NCBI RefSeq assembly: GCF_038397775.1
Contig: NZ_CP151650.1
Location: 4,464,001 to 4,528,000 of the forward strand
Length of the DNA stretch: 64,000 nt
Reading direction: 5' to 3'
Origin: Pseudomonas sp. RC10
GTDB lineage: Bacteria; Pseudomonadota; Gammaproteobacteria; Pseudomonadales; Pseudomonadaceae
Both the position numbers and the translations under genes were made by a program. A model generated the notes under the pieces. The model ran no database searches, was not told the origin of the DNA, and saw only the letters and a list, made by a program, of their open reading frames with translations. Within the stretch, counting starts at the first letter, position 1. Each line of letters begins with the position of its first letter. Positions 38,641 through 48,186 of this stretch are shown one piece after another.

Positions 38641-39723
38641 TTACAGATTGCGCAGCGCGGCGACTACGGCGTCACCCATTTCCTGCGTACCGACTTTGGC
38701 ATTGCCTTCGGACCAGATGTCACCGGTGCGCAGGCCTTGGTCGAGGACCAGGCTCACGGCCTTCTCGATAGCGTCCGCCGCCGTGTGTTCGTTGAAGCTG
38801 TAACGCAGCATCATCGACACCGAAAGGATGGTCGCCAACGGGTTGGCAACGCCTTTGCCCGCAATGTCCGGCGCCGAACCGTGGCAAGGCTCGTACATGC
38901 CCTTGTTGTTCGAATCCAGCGACGCCGACGGCAGCATGCCAATGGAGCCAGTGAGCATCGACGCTTCGTCGGACAGGATGTCTCCGAACATGTTGTCGGT
39001 GACCATCACGTCGAACTGCTTCGGTGCGCGGACCAGTTGCATCGCCGCATTGTCCACGTACATGTGGCTCAGCTCGACATCCGGGTAATCCTTGGCCACC
39101 TGCTCGACCACTTCACGCCACAGCTGGCTGGAGGCCAGAACGTTGGCCTTGTCCACTGAGCACAGCTTCTTGCCACGCACGCGGGCCATGTCGAAGCCGA
39201 CACGGGCGATACGGCGGATCTCGCTCTCGCTGTACGGCAGCGTATCGTAAGACTGGCGCTCGCCGTTTTCCAGCTCGCGGGTGCCCCGTGGCGCGCCGAA
39301 GTAGATACCGCCGGTCAGCTCGCGAACGATGAGAATGTCCAGGCCTGCGACGATTTCCGGCTTGAGGCTGGAAGCGTCGGCCAGTTGCGGGTAGAGGATC
39401 GCAGGACGCAGGTTGGCAAACAGACCCAGTTGCGAACGGATTTTCAGCAGGCCGCGCTCCGGGCGAATGTCACGCTCGATCGCGTCCCATTTTGGGCCGC
39501 CCACCGCGCCCAGCAACACCGCGTCGGCCGCACGGGCACGGTCCAGCGTTTCGTCGGCCAGTGGCACGCCGTGCTTGTCGATCGCCGCGCCACCGATGAC
39601 GTCGTGGCTCAGTTCGAAACCCAACTGATACTTCTCGCTGGCCAGCTCCAGCACCTTGACCGCTTCGGTCATGATTTCAGGACCAATGCCGTCACCGGGG
39701 AGAATCAGAATCTGCTTGCTCAT
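38641..39723 (-). CDS. leuB: 3-isopropylmalate dehydrogenase
   Basis: 360 aa. Oxidatively decarboxylates 3-isopropylmalate in leucine synthesis. Start [18 protein letters not shown], substrate-binding arginines in [13 protein letters not shown] and ELTGGIYFG, the metal-binding Asp segment [17 protein letters not shown], and [20 protein letters not shown] near the NAD site are intact. Separated from leuD by 141 bp of repeat-bearing DNA. Confidence 0.97.
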   Translation of the reverse strand: MSKQILILPGDGIGPEIMTEAVKVLELASEKYQLGFELSHDVIGGAAIDKHGVPLADETLDRARAADAVLLGAVGGPKWDAIERDIRPERGLLKIRSQLGLFANLRPAILYPQLADASSLKPEIVAGLDILIVRELTGGIYFGAPRGTRELENGERQSYDTLPYSESEIRRIARVGFDMARVRGKKLCSVDKANVLASSQLWREVVEQVAKDYPDVELSHMYVDNAAMQLVRAPKQFDVMVTDNMFGDILSDEASMLTGSIGMLPSASLDSNNKGMYEPCHGSAPDIAGKGVANPLATILSVSMMLRYSFNEHTAADAIEKAVSLVLDQGLRTGDIWSEGNAKVGTQEMGDAVVAALRNL

Positions 39724-39788
39724 AGAACCCTCGTTTCAAAATGGCGGTCGGCCCCTGCTGCGGGGCCGACTCAGGAGCAACAAGTTTC

Positions 39789-39860
39789 GGGCTGCAAGCT
39801 GCAAGAAAAAGCAGTCGCGCCACGTCCAGCTTGTCGCTTGAAGCTTACAGCTCGCAGCTG
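39789..39860. repeat. AAGCTTGCAGC-type inverted repeat between leuD and leuB
   Basis: GCTGCAAGCTGCAAG (39791-39805) and TTGAAGCTTACAGCTCGCAG (39838-39857) are roughly inverse arms of the family also seen at 8863-9005 and 28014-28036. Confidence 0.6.
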
Positions 39861-39864
39861 CTTC

Positions 39865-40503
39865 TTAACGGAAGAGCCAAGGCTGCGACGCGCGGTGCTT
39901 GCCTTCGAACGCAGCAATCGCATCGCCGTCCACCAGCGTCAGGCCGATGTCGTCCAGGCCGTTCAGCAGGCAGTGCTTGCGAAAGGCGTCGATCTCGAAG
40001 TTGTACACCTTGCCACTTTCCGCCGTAACGGTCTGCGCGGCGAGGTCCACTTTCAACTGGTAGCCCGGCTTGGCTTCCACGGCCTTGAACAGTTCATCGA
40101 CTTCGCTTTCGCTCAGGATGATTGGCAACAGGCCGTTCTTGAAGCTGTTGTTGAAGAAGATGTCGGCGTAGCTCGGCGCGATGATGCTGCGAAAACCGTA
40201 CTCTTCCAGGGCCCACGGCGCGTGTTCGCGGCTCGAACCGCAGCCGAAGTTCTCACGGGCCAGCAACACGCTGGCGCCTTGGTAACGTTCGTGGTTGAGG
40301 ACGAAATCCTTGTTCAGCGGACGCTTGGAGTTGTCCTGGTACGGCTGACCCACGTCCAGATAACGCCACTCGTCGAACAGGTTCGGACCGAAGCCGGTGC
40401 GACGGATCGACTTCAAGAACTGCTTGGGAATGATCTGGTCAGTGTCGACGTTGGCGCGGTCCAGCGGAGCGACCAACCCGGTGTGTTGAGTAAAAGGCTT
40501 CAT
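39865..40503 (-). CDS. leuD: 3-isopropylmalate dehydratase small subunit
   Basis: 212 aa swivel-domain subunit that pairs with LeuC to isomerise 2- to 3-isopropylmalate. [17 protein letters not shown] at about residues 19-35 and the loop [15 protein letters not shown] are diagnostic. It starts 10 bp after leuC. Confidence 0.97.
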   Translation of the reverse strand: MKPFTQHTGLVAPLDRANVDTDQIIPKQFLKSIRRTGFGPNLFDEWRYLDVGQPYQDNSKRPLNKDFVLNHERYQGASVLLARENFGCGSSREHAPWALEEYGFRSIIAPSYADIFFNNSFKNGLLPIILSESEVDELFKAVEAKPGYQLKVDLAAQTVTAESGKVYNFEIDAFRKHCLLNGLDDIGLTLVDGDAIAAFEGKHRASQPWLFR

Positions 40504-40513
40504 GCGGGGCTCC

Positions 40514-41938
40514 TTAGTGCTGGCTCAGGGTGCGAACGTCGACGAAACGGCCATTGACCGCTGCAGCAGCTGCCATCGCCGGGCTCACCAGGTGGGTGCG
40601 ACCACCCGCACCCTGACGGCCTTCGAAGTTACGGTTGGAGGTGGACGCGCAATGCTCGCCGCTCTCCAGGCGATCCGGGTTCATCGCCAGACACATGGAG
40701 CACCCTGGCTCACGCCATTCGAAACCGGCCTCGATGAAGACCTTGTCCAGCCCTTCCTTCTCGGCCTGGGCTTTTACCAGACCCGAACCCGGCACCACGA
40801 TCGCCTGCTTGATGGTGGACGCCACTTTGCGGCCTTTGGCGATGTCGGCTGCGGCGCGCAAATCTTCGATCCGCGAGTTGGTGCAGGAACCGATGAACAC
40901 ACGATCCAGCTGAATGTCGGTGATCGCCTGATTGGCCTTCAGGCCCATGTATTTCAGCGCGCGCTCGATGGAGCCACGCTTGACCAGATCGGTTTCCTGC
41001 GCCGGATCAGGCACATTCTGATCGACCGCGAGGACCATTTCCGGCGAGGTACCCCAGCTGACTTGCGGCTTGATCTGCGCAGCGTCCAGCTCGACCACGG
41101 TGTCGAACACCGCGTCGTCGTCAGACACCAGGTCTTTCCACGCCTCGACGGCAGCATCCCATTGCTCGGCAGTCGGTGCGAACGGGCGACCCTTGACGTA
41201 GGCAATGGTCTTTTCGTCTGTGGCCACCAGACCGACGCGCGCGCCCGCCTCGATGGACATGTTGCAGATGGTCATGCGGCCTTCGACGGACAGGTCGCGA
41301 ATGGCGCTGCCCGCGAATTCGATGGCGTGGCCGTTACCGCCGGCGGTGCCGATCTTGCCGATGACCGCAAGGACGATGTCCTTCGCGGTGACGGCGAACG
41401 GCAGTTTGCCTTCGACCTTCACCTGCATGTTTTTCATTTTCTTGGCGACCAGGCACTGGGTGGCGAGCACGTGCTCGACCTCGGAGGTGCCGATGCCGTG
41501 AGCCAGTGCGCCGAACGCGCCATGGGTCGAAGTATGGGAGTCGCCACAGACCACGGTCATGCCAGGCAAGGTGGCGCCCTGCTCCGGGCCGATCACGTGA
41601 ACGATGCCCTGACGCACGTCGTTCATTTTGAATTCGGTGATGCCGTATTCGTCGCAGTTGTCATCCAGGGTCTTGACCTGAAGACGCGACACCTGATCGA
41701 CGATGGCGTCAACGCCGTCCTTGCGGTCCGGGGTGGTCGGCACGTTGTGGTCAACGGTCGCGACGTTGGCGTCGATGCGCCATGGTTTGCGGCCCGCCAG
41801 GCGCAAGCCCTCGAATGCCTGTGGCGACGTCACTTCGTGAATGATGTGACGATCGATATACAGCAGCGCCGAACCATCGTCGCGCTGCTTGACCAAATGC
41901 GAATCCCAGAGCTTGTCGTAGAGCGTTTTGCCGGCCAT
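40514..41938 (-). CDS. leuC: 3-isopropylmalate dehydratase large subunit
   Basis: 474 aa aconitase-family protein. The [4Fe-4S] ligands are in [15 protein letters not shown] and [13 protein letters not shown]; also [15 protein letters not shown] (about residue 135) and the N-terminal [14 protein letters not shown]. First gene of leuC-leuD, divergent from a LysR-type regulator. Confidence 0.97.
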   Translation of the reverse strand: MAGKTLYDKLWDSHLVKQRDDGSALLYIDRHIIHEVTSPQAFEGLRLAGRKPWRIDANVATVDHNVPTTPDRKDGVDAIVDQVSRLQVKTLDDNCDEYGITEFKMNDVRQGIVHVIGPEQGATLPGMTVVCGDSHTSTHGAFGALAHGIGTSEVEHVLATQCLVAKKMKNMQVKVEGKLPFAVTAKDIVLAVIGKIGTAGGNGHAIEFAGSAIRDLSVEGRMTICNMSIEAGARVGLVATDEKTIAYVKGRPFAPTAEQWDAAVEAWKDLVSDDDAVFDTVVELDAAQIKPQVSWGTSPEMVLAVDQNVPDPAQETDLVKRGSIERALKYMGLKANQAITDIQLDRVFIGSCTNSRIEDLRAAADIAKGRKVASTIKQAIVVPGSGLVKAQAEKEGLDKVFIEAGFEWREPGCSMCLAMNPDRLESGEHCASTSNRNFEGRQGAGGRTHLVSPAMAAAAAVNGRFVDVRTLSQH

Positions 41939-42024
41939 CAGACGGTTTCCTCATCAGCTTGTTTCTATGCCGCGGGCCATTGCGTCACGGCGACGCATCA
42001 AAGACCCCTTGGCTTGTGGGGTAG

Positions 42025-42062
42025 ATGCTATGGAATATGCTTAAATAACTCAAATTCATATT
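42025..42062. promoter_or_regulatory. leuC/lysR divergent control region
   Basis: On the minus strand TTGAGT (42053-42048), 17 bp, TAGCAT (42030-42025) is a candidate leuC promoter. It is flanked by the inverted pair AATATG (42034-42039) and CATATT (42057-42062), a possible LysR-type box. The region is AT-rich compared with its surroundings. Confidence 0.45.
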
Positions 42063-42095
42063 TTTCATGCTTTGGATAACCAACAGGAATTCGAG

Positions 42096-42980
42096 ATGGA
42101 TTTGGCAAACCTCAATGCCTTTATTGCCATTGCCGAAACAGGGAGCTTCTCCGCCGCCGGGGAGCGTTTGCACCTGACGCAACCTGCGGTCAGCAAGCGC
42201 ATCGCCGGTCTGGAACAGCAGCTCAATGTTCGCCTGTTCGACCGATTGGGCCGGGAAGTCAGCCTGACGGAAGCCGGTCGCGCCCTGCTGCCTCGGGCTT
42301 ATCAGATCCTGAACGTGCTGGACGACACGCGTCGCGCCCTGACCAACCTGACCGGAGAAGTCAGCGGCCGGTTGAGTCTGGCGACCAGCCACCACATCGG
42401 CCTGCACCGCCTGCCTTCCTTATTAAGGACCTTCACCCGCACCTATCCCGAGGTAGCGCTGGACATCGAATTTCTCGACTCCGAGGTCGCCTACGATGAG
42501 ATTCTTCACGGCCGTGCCGAACTGGCCGTCATCACCCTCGCCCCGGAACCCCATTCGCTGGTCAAGGCCGTGCAAGTCTGGAACGATCCGCTGGACTTCG
42601 TCGCCGCTCCGGAACACCCGCTGGCCAACATGCCCACTGTGACACTGGCCGACATCGCGGCGTATCCCGCAGTCTTTCCCGGCGGCAATACCTTCACCCA
42701 TCACATCGTCAGCGGGTTGTGCGAGGCGGAAGGCCTCAAACCGAACATCGCCATGAGCACCAACTATATGGAGACGATCAAGATGATGGTGTCCATCGGG
42801 CTGGCATGGAGTGTGCTCCCCCGAACCATGCTCGACGAACAAGTGGCGCGTATTCCGCTGCCGGGCATACAGCTGCACCGCCAGCTAGGCTACATTGTCC
42901 ACACGGAACGCACGCTGTCGAACGCCGCCCGGGCGTTCATGGCGCTGCTGGATGCTCAGGCGGACGCTCCTGGGCAGTGA
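42096..42980 (+). CDS. LysR-family transcriptional regulator (possible leu regulator)
   Basis: 294 aa from ATG 42096 (AGGAA box). The N-terminal helix-turn-helix MDLANLNAFIAIAETGSFSA...LTQPAVSKRIAGLEQQL is textbook LysR. The substrate-binding domain begins near residue 90 (GRLSLATSHHIGLHRLPSLL). Divergent from leuC across 157 bp, the usual arrangement for a LysR activator and its target, so control of leuCD is likely but unproven. Confidence 0.92.
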   Translation: MDLANLNAFIAIAETGSFSAAGERLHLTQPAVSKRIAGLEQQLNVRLFDRLGREVSLTEAGRALLPRAYQILNVLDDTRRALTNLTGEVSGRLSLATSHHIGLHRLPSLLRTFTRTYPEVALDIEFLDSEVAYDEILHGRAELAVITLAPEPHSLVKAVQVWNDPLDFVAAPEHPLANMPTVTLADIAAYPAVFPGGNTFTHHIVSGLCEAEGLKPNIAMSTNYMETIKMMVSIGLAWSVLPRTMLDEQVARIPLPGIQLHRQLGYIVHTERTLSNAARAFMALLDAQADAPGQ

Positions 42981-43029
42981 TGCTCATTGATCGACATACC
43001 AGCTTTATTCTTAGAAGGCTCGTGATCAC

Positions 43030-45186
43030 ATGCCCACAACCGCCGACAGCGCACCGTTTCACACGACCGGCCTGGCCCTGACGGCAAAGGAATCGGAAAA
43101 ACATTTCGCAACGCTGTTCAACCTGAGCCCCAATGTGGTGCTGTTGACACGGTTCGAAGACGGCCTGATCTGCAACGCCAACCGCCATTTCGAGTCCACG
43201 TTCGGCTGGCCCATGGCGGACTGCGTGGGGCGTTCGACACTGGACATCGGCCTCTGGCGTGACCCGAAGCAACGGCAGACCGCACTGGACCGGACGTTTG
43301 GCGCGACCGAACCGGCCAGTCTCGAAACCCAGTGGTACGCACGTGACGGTCGCACGCTCGATGGCACGCTGCATACCCAGAAGATCGAGCTCACCGACGG
43401 TCTGTACCTTCTCAGTACGTTCATCGACAACACCGAGCACCGTCGTGCCCAGCTGGCGCTGAAAGCCAGCGAGGAAAAGTTCGCCAAGGCGTTTCACTCC
43501 AGCCCCGACGCCATCATCATCACCGAGAAGGCCACCGGGCGGTATCTGGAGGTCAACGACGGCTTCTGCCGCCTGACCGGTTACAGCGCCAGCGAAGTAC
43601 TGGGCCACACGGTGTTCGAGTTCGTCATCATGGCCGACATCAGCCAGCGCATGCGCCTGATCCAAGACGTGGAAGAACACGGCAAGGTGCACAACCGCGA
43701 GCTGCTCGGCCGCAACAAAAACGGCGACATCATCACGGTTGACGTGTCCATCGACCCGCTGACGCTCGACGGCATGCAATGCCTGCTGATCACCGCCCGG
43801 GACATCGGTTTGCTCAAGAGCACCCAGGCGCAGGTTCAGCACCTGGCCTACCACGATTCGCTGACCAACCTGCCCAACCGCGCGCTGTTGATGGACCGCC
43901 TCAGCCAGCAGATTTCTTTGCTCAAGCGCCATGACCTGCGCGGCGCCCTGCTGTTTCTGGACCTGGACCACTTCAAACACATCAACGACTCCCTCGGCCA
44001 TCCGGTCGGCGACAGCGTGCTGAAGATCGTCACCGCACGGCTCGAAGCCAGTGTGCGGTTTGAAGACACGGTTGCGCGCCTGGGCGGCGATGAATTCGTG
44101 GTGCTGATCAGCGGCCTGGAAGGCTCGCAAGAGCAGGTCATCGATCAGGTGCGCGGGCTGGCCGACACCCTGCGCGAACTGCTGGCCGAGCCGATGTTTC
44201 TCGACGGCCATCGGCTGCAAGTCACGCCCAGCATCGGCGTCGCGTTGATTCCCGATCATGGCTCGACCCCGGCCGACCTGCTCAAACGCGCCGACATTGC
44301 GCTGTACCGGGCGAAGGATTCCGGGCGCAACGCCACGCAGCTGTTTCACAGCACGATGCAGAAAGCCGCCAGTGATCGGCTGCGCCTGGAAAACGATCTG
44401 CGCCTGGCCCTGAGCCGGGGCGAGTTCAGCCTCAGCTATCAGCCTCAGGTGGACATTCGTGGCAACCGTATCGTCGGCGCCGAAGCCCTGTTGCGCTGGC
44501 AGCACCCGAGTTTGGGAAAGCTGCCGCCGCAGCAGTTCATTCAGGTCATGGAAGAAAGCGGGATGATCCTGGAGGTGGGCAACTGGATTCTGGAAGAAGC
44601 CTGCAAGACCGGCGGCGAACTGCTGCGCAAGGGGTTGATCGACGGCAACGATTTCAGCCTGTGCGTGAACATCAGCCCCCGGCAGTTTCGTCAGGCGGAT
44701 TTTGTCGACCGGGTCGAGCGCTGCCTGCGCACCTGCGGCCTGCCCCATTGCATGCTCAAACTGGAAATCACCGAGGGCATCGTCATTCAGAACCTCGAAG
44801 ACACCATCGCCAAGATGCTGGAACTCAAGCGCATGGGCATCAGTTTTGCGATGGACGATTTCGGCACCGGGTATTCGTCACTCACTTACCTCAAGCGCTT
44901 GCCAGTGGACGCGCTGAAAATCGATCAGTCCTTTGTTCGCGACGCCACTACTGACCCCAACGACGCCGAAATCGTCCGCGCCATCATCGCCATGGCCGCG
45001 AGCCTCAATCTGGCGATCATTGCCGAAGGCGTGGAAAAGCAGGAGCAACTGGACTTCCTGGCGCAGTTGAATTGCCAGTTTTACCAAGGGTTTCTGTTCA
45101 GCGAGCCGCTGGTTCTGGAGCGGTTCGAGGCGTTGTTACGTGGACAAACCAATGAAACAGCCCCGATTCCCTTGGCTGATGCATGA
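43030..45186 (+). CDS. PAS-PAS-GGDEF-EAL c-di-GMP enzyme
   Basis: 718 aa, no membrane segment. Two PAS domains (about 22-140 and 148-265; the second with NDGFCRLTGYSASEVLGH), then GGDEF (about 280-440) and EAL (about 460-705). The cyclase motif GGDEF (352-356) is intact with an inhibitory RxxD site (RFED) five residues before it. The EAL motif is at 485-487 (EALLRW) and the loop-6 motif DDFGTGYSSL at about 609. Both synthesis and hydrolysis are therefore possible. It stands 49 bp after the LysR gene but is probably independent. Confidence 0.93.
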   Translation: MPTTADSAPFHTTGLALTAKESEKHFATLFNLSPNVVLLTRFEDGLICNANRHFESTFGWPMADCVGRSTLDIGLWRDPKQRQTALDRTFGATEPASLETQWYARDGRTLDGTLHTQKIELTDGLYLLSTFIDNTEHRRAQLALKASEEKFAKAFHSSPDAIIITEKATGRYLEVNDGFCRLTGYSASEVLGHTVFEFVIMADISQRMRLIQDVEEHGKVHNRELLGRNKNGDIITVDVSIDPLTLDGMQCLLITARDIGLLKSTQAQVQHLAYHDSLTNLPNRALLMDRLSQQISLLKRHDLRGALLFLDLDHFKHINDSLGHPVGDSVLKIVTARLEASVRFEDTVARLGGDEFVVLISGLEGSQEQVIDQVRGLADTLRELLAEPMFLDGHRLQVTPSIGVALIPDHGSTPADLLKRADIALYRAKDSGRNATQLFHSTMQKAASDRLRLENDLRLALSRGEFSLSYQPQVDIRGNRIVGAEALLRWQHPSLGKLPPQQFIQVMEESGMILEVGNWILEEACKTGGELLRKGLIDGNDFSLCVNISPRQFRQADFVDRVERCLRTCGLPHCMLKLEITEGIVIQNLEDTIAKMLELKRMGISFAMDDFGTGYSSLTYLKRLPVDALKIDQSFVRDATTDPNDAEIVRAIIAMAASLNLAIIAEGVEKQEQLDFLAQLNCQFYQGFLFSEPLVLERFEALLRGQTNETAPIPLADA

Positions 45187-45214
45187 CCTGTGGGAGACAA
45201 ATGCAGGGCCAGCA

Positions 45215-45242
45215 AAAAAGGCGTCCCGAAGGACGCCTTTTT
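45215..45242. terminator. Bidirectional terminator between the GGDEF-EAL gene and hsp20
   Basis: AAAAAGGCGTCC / GGACGCCTTTTT, 12-bp stem with a loop reading TTCG on the minus strand, 15 bp beyond the hsp20 stop and 28 bp beyond the plus-strand stop. Confidence 0.9.
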
Positions 45243-45257
45243 GCTATCGACTGCGAA

Positions 45258-45701
45258 TCAATGCGCCAGGGTTTTCTGGCCGTTGATCTGGATGCGTTTT
45301 GGCTTGGCCTCTTCAGGCACCAGACGCAGCAGGTCGATGTTCAGCAGGCCGTTGGCCAGTGCAGCGTTCTGCACTTCGATGTGATCGGCCAGACGGAACG
45401 ACAGCTTGAACGCGCGCTGGGCGATGCCCTGGTGCAGGAAGGTCACGCCTTCGGCGGCCTTGTCGCGCTTGCTGCCGGTAACGGTCAGCACACCCTTCTC
45501 AACCTGCAACTCCAGGTCTTCTTCCTGAAAACCGGCCGCAGCGATGACGATGCGGTATTGGTCGTCAGCGTGCTTCTCGACGTTGTAGGGAGGGTAAGTG
45601 CTGGCCGATTCGTTACGGGCCGCCGATTCGAACAGGTCGTTGAAACGGTCAAAGCCCACGGAAGAACGGAACAGTGGAGCCAGAGAAAATGCGGTAGTCA
45701 T
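45258..45701 (-). CDS. ibpA: Small heat-shock protein Hsp20 (IbpA-like)
   Basis: 147 aa from ATG 45701, beginning MTTAFSLAPLFRSSVGFDRF. The alpha-crystallin domain spans about 38-128 with YPPYNVEKHADDQYRI and AAGFQEEDLELQVEKGVLTV; GLLNIDLLR holds the C-terminal strand and the tail RIQINGQ the I-x-I anchor. It is a holdase that keeps denatured proteins soluble. Its leader shows a sigma-32 promoter and a ROSE-like thermometer, so both transcription and translation should respond to heat. Confidence 0.93.
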   Translation of the reverse strand: MTTAFSLAPLFRSSVGFDRFNDLFESAARNESASTYPPYNVEKHADDQYRIVIAAAGFQEEDLELQVEKGVLTVTGSKRDKAAEGVTFLHQGIAQRAFKLSFRLADHIEVQNAALANGLLNIDLLRLVPEEAKPKRIQINGQKTLAH

Positions 45702-45766
45702 GTGAATCTCCTGAAATATCAGCAAGTGTTTGTCTCCGCGACCCGACTTCGGCATCGCGTAACCCT
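45702..45766 (-). promoter_or_regulatory. ROSE-like RNA thermometer in the hsp20 leader
   Basis: In the 60-nt leader the segment CTTGCTGATATTTCAGGAG (45726-45708) folds into a small hairpin: CUGA pairs with UCAG, a single G bulges, and CUU pairs with GAG of the Shine-Dalgarno AGGAG. The bulged G opposite the ribosome site is the hallmark of ROSE elements known in rhizobial and Pseudomonas small heat-shock genes. Upstream, CGCGATGCCGAAGTCGGGTCGCG can form the accompanying stem. Confidence 0.75.
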
Positions 45767-45795
45767 TAGATAAGGACAGTCACTTCTGTTTCAAG
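45767..45795 (-). promoter_or_regulatory. Sigma-32 type promoter of hsp20
   Basis: CTTGAAA (45795-45789), 13 bp, CCTTATCTA (45775-45767) on the minus strand. The -35 is perfect and the -10 is partly degenerate (CCTTATCT against CCCCAT-T). Confidence 0.7.
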
Positions 45796-45814
45796 AGTCG
45801 CTATGGAAAATTTT

Positions 45815-46774
45815 TCAGGCCGCGGCCGATTCGGTCACACCCAGCATTTGGCTGATCCGCTCGCAATCAGTCTCACGCCGCAGCGAATCAAACATCACCG
45901 TCGCCTCGGGGTAGCTCTTGGTCAGCAACACCACCCACTGTTTGAGACGGCCTGGCGCCTGAACACGGGTCATTTTGGCCAGCGCTTGCAGCCAGAATTC
46001 GCGAATCAAGGGTTGCAGTTCCTGCCAGGTCATCTCGACGACTTCCCGCCCTGCTTCCGCCGCCGCGATCTGACGGCCCAAGTCCGGACGGGCCACCAGG
46101 CCGCGACCGATCATGATGTCGCGGGCGCCACAGATTTCCCGGCAACGGCGCCAGTCGTCCACGGTCCAGATTTCGCCGTTGGCAATGATTGGAATCTTCA
46201 CCACGTCCTGAATCTTGCCGATCCACTCCCAATGTGCAGGCGGCTTGTAGCCGTCCACCTTGGTCCGCGCGTGAACCACGATGTGCTCGGCGCCGCCCGC
46301 CTCCAGCGCCCGCGCGCAATCCAGCGCGGGTTCGGTGCTGTCATAACCCAGGCGCATCTTGGCTGTCACCGGAATGTGCGCAGGCACGGCACGGCGCACG
46401 TGTTCGAGGATCGAGTGCAGCAATTCAGGCTCCTTCAGCAGCACCGCGCCACCTCGGGATTTGTTCACCGTCTTGGCGGGGCAACCGAAGTTCAGGTCGA
46501 TGACCGGCGCGCCCAGCTCGGCGGCAAACGCGGCATTCTCGGCCAGACACACCGGATCAGAGCCGAGCAATTGCACCCGCAATGGCACGCCCGCACGGGT
46601 CTTCGAGCCATTGAGCAACTCGGAGGCGAGTTTGTGAAAGTAATGCTCAGGCAACAGACGCTCGGTCACCCGGATGAATTCGGTCACGCACCAATCGATG
46701 CCGCCGACTTGCGTCAGCACATCGCGAAGAATGTCATCGACCAGGCCTTCCATGGGTGCCAGAGCAATTTGCAT
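45815..46774 (-). CDS. dusC: tRNA-dihydrouridine(16) synthase DusC
   Basis: 319 aa FMN enzyme that reduces uridine in the tRNA D-loop with [25 protein letters not shown] opens the barrel; the catalytic Cys lies in [21 protein letters not shown] (about residue 97), and [28 protein letters not shown] and [11 protein letters not shown] follow. The last two stretches separate DusC from DusA and DusB. It ends 20 bp before the hsp20 promoter. Confidence 0.94.
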   Translation of the reverse strand: MQIALAPMEGLVDDILRDVLTQVGGIDWCVTEFIRVTERLLPEHYFHKLASELLNGSKTRAGVPLRVQLLGSDPVCLAENAAFAAELGAPVIDLNFGCPAKTVNKSRGGAVLLKEPELLHSILEHVRRAVPAHIPVTAKMRLGYDSTEPALDCARALEAGGAEHIVVHARTKVDGYKPPAHWEWIGKIQDVVKIPIIANGEIWTVDDWRRCREICGARDIMIGRGLVARPDLGRQIAAAEAGREVVEMTWQELQPLIREFWLQALAKMTRVQAPGRLKQWVVLLTKSYPEATVMFDSLRRETDCERISQMLGVTESAAA

Positions 46775-46840
46775 GGGTCACACTCGAAAAAAAGTCCGGC
46801 AGTTTACTCAGAGGCGTGCCGATTGTGAACGGGCCGCGCG

Positions 46841-47281
46841 TCAGGAAACGTCTGCCGGCAGCGCGGGCGCGTAGCCTTCGATGAACTCGCTCGGCATCCG
46901 CTTCGGTTTGCCGGTCGAGAGTTCGATGCAGACGAACGTGGTTTGCGCTCGCAGCAGCGTGATGCCATCACTGGGTCGCTTGAGTTGAAAGCGCCGGGTC
47001 ATCTTCAGTTTCTGATCCCAATCGACGATCCAGGTCGCCAATTGCAGTTCGTCATCCTGATATGCGCTGGCCAAGTAGTCGATTTCGTGCCGAACCACGG
47101 CCATCGCCCGGTCCAGACGTCGGTACTCGGTCAGGTCCAATCCCAACTGTTGCGAATGGCGCCACGCGCAACGCTCCAGCCAAGTGACGTAAACAGCGTT
47201 GTTGGCGTGCCCCAATCCATCGATGTCGTCCTCGTTCACGTGCAGATCGATGACGAACGGCGTTGCCAGATCCCAAACCAT
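46841..47281 (-). CDS. Hotdog-fold acyl-CoA thioesterase (YbgC/4HBT type)
   Basis: 146 aa. VNEDDIDGLGHANNAVYVTWLERCAWRHS is the 4-hydroxybenzoyl-CoA thioesterase signature with the Asp/His/Asn active-site segment. The C-terminal strands (TTFVCIELSTGKPKRMPSEF) complete the hotdog fold. It should hydrolyse a short- or medium-chain acyl-CoA in the cytosol; the substrate is unknown. It lies 66 bp upstream of dusC on the same strand. Confidence 0.88.
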   Translation of the reverse strand: MVWDLATPFVIDLHVNEDDIDGLGHANNAVYVTWLERCAWRHSQQLGLDLTEYRRLDRAMAVVRHEIDYLASAYQDDELQLATWIVDWDQKLKMTRRFQLKRPSDGITLLRAQTTFVCIELSTGKPKRMPSEFIEGYAPALPADVS

Positions 47282-47364
47282 GCTCGTTCTTGCCCCTCAT
47301 GAATACGTTCGTGGGGCAGTGTAACCAAAAGCATCAGAGAGGGTTCGCACCTGTCAGGAACGCC

Positions 47365-47904
47365 TCACTGCATGGCCGACTTGGCAGCCCGCAAGACGCG
47401 ATCGGACAGTTCATTCGGCCCCAAGGCGCGGGCCAGCGCCAGACCGCCGAGCATCAGCGCGATATCGGCCAGGGTCTTGTCAGTTTCTTCCGGACTTGAG
47501 GCCAACTGCGCGACCATCAACTCGACGTGTTCGGACAGCGCGCCCCGGAAATCGTCCGAAAGCCGCGCCATCTCACCAATTGCAGTGGGCAGCGGACAGG
47601 CGTGCTCTTCGGCGTCACGGTGTTTGCGAGACAGATAAAAAGCGGCAAGCAAGGCGCGTCGCTCGTCGCCTGGCAACTGATCGTCAATTTTCGCGACCAT
47701 CTCCCGGCGCTCGGCGAGCAATTGGTTGAACGCCTCCAGCATCAAGGCTTCCTTACTGTCGAAATGCGCGTAGAACCCGCCTACCGTCAACCCGGCTGCG
47801 CCCATGATCTCATTGACGCTGGGCTCCACAGGGCCGCGAGCAATCAGCGCCGAACTGGCCGCGTGGAGAATGCGCTCACGGGTTTGTGCTTTTTTGTCGT
47901 TCAT
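47365..47904 (-). CDS. TetR/AcrR-family transcriptional regulator
   Basis: 179 aa from ATG 47904. The helix-turn-helix ILHAASSALIARGP...NEIMGAAGLTVGGFYAHFDSKEALM (about 14-58) is standard. The effector domain has HACPLPTAIGEMARLS, including the conserved Cys-Pro often seen in this subgroup. The start of the upstream reading runs into a REPIN and was rejected. GTAATATTAT at 47926-47935 upstream may form part of an autoregulatory operator. Confidence 0.9.
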   Translation of the reverse strand: MNDKKAQTRERILHAASSALIARGPVEPSVNEIMGAAGLTVGGFYAHFDSKEALMLEAFNQLLAERREMVAKIDDQLPGDERRALLAAFYLSRKHRDAEEHACPLPTAIGEMARLSDDFRGALSEHVELMVAQLASSPEETDKTLADIALMLGGLALARALGPNELSDRVLRAAKSAMQ

Positions 47905-47980
47905 GTCCGCCTCCGGGATGATGGGAGTAATATTATCCGCATCATGGGGGATGGCAAGGGCGCCATGCGCTGAGCCCAAG

Positions 47981-48074
47981 CCTGTGGGAGCGAATTCATT
48001 CGCGAGAGGGCTGTACATCCGATGGGAATGCATCGTCTGAAATGCTGATTCGCGGATGAATTCGCTCCCACAGG
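47981..48074. repeat. REPIN copy 4
   Basis: Arms CCTGTGGGAGCGAATTCATT and GGATGAATTCGCTCCCACAG with a spacer similar to copies 1-3, between the TetR gene and the tRNA array. Confidence 0.85.
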
Positions 48075-48135
48075 TTCAGTAGCAGTGTCCGCATCAGGAG
48101 ATCGAGGAAAGGAAAATAAAACCCCAAAAAAACAA

Positions 48136-48164
48136 AAGGGCCATTCAATAATCGAATGACCCTT
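48136..48164 (-). terminator. Rho-independent terminator of the tRNA array
   Basis: AAGGGTCATTC pairs with GAATGGCCCTT (one G·U), loop of seven, followed on the minus strand by TTGTTTTTTT. It lies 22 bp after the last tRNA. Confidence 0.85.
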
Positions 48165-48186
48165 GGTCTCGCAGAGCGAGAAATCG

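Noticed and set aside
42937..44748. 603-codon minus-strand frame opposite the first GGDEF-EAL gene
   Set aside because: Composition is of a shadow type (His, Gln, Val, Gly rich) and it would overlap a gene with all catalytic motifs.
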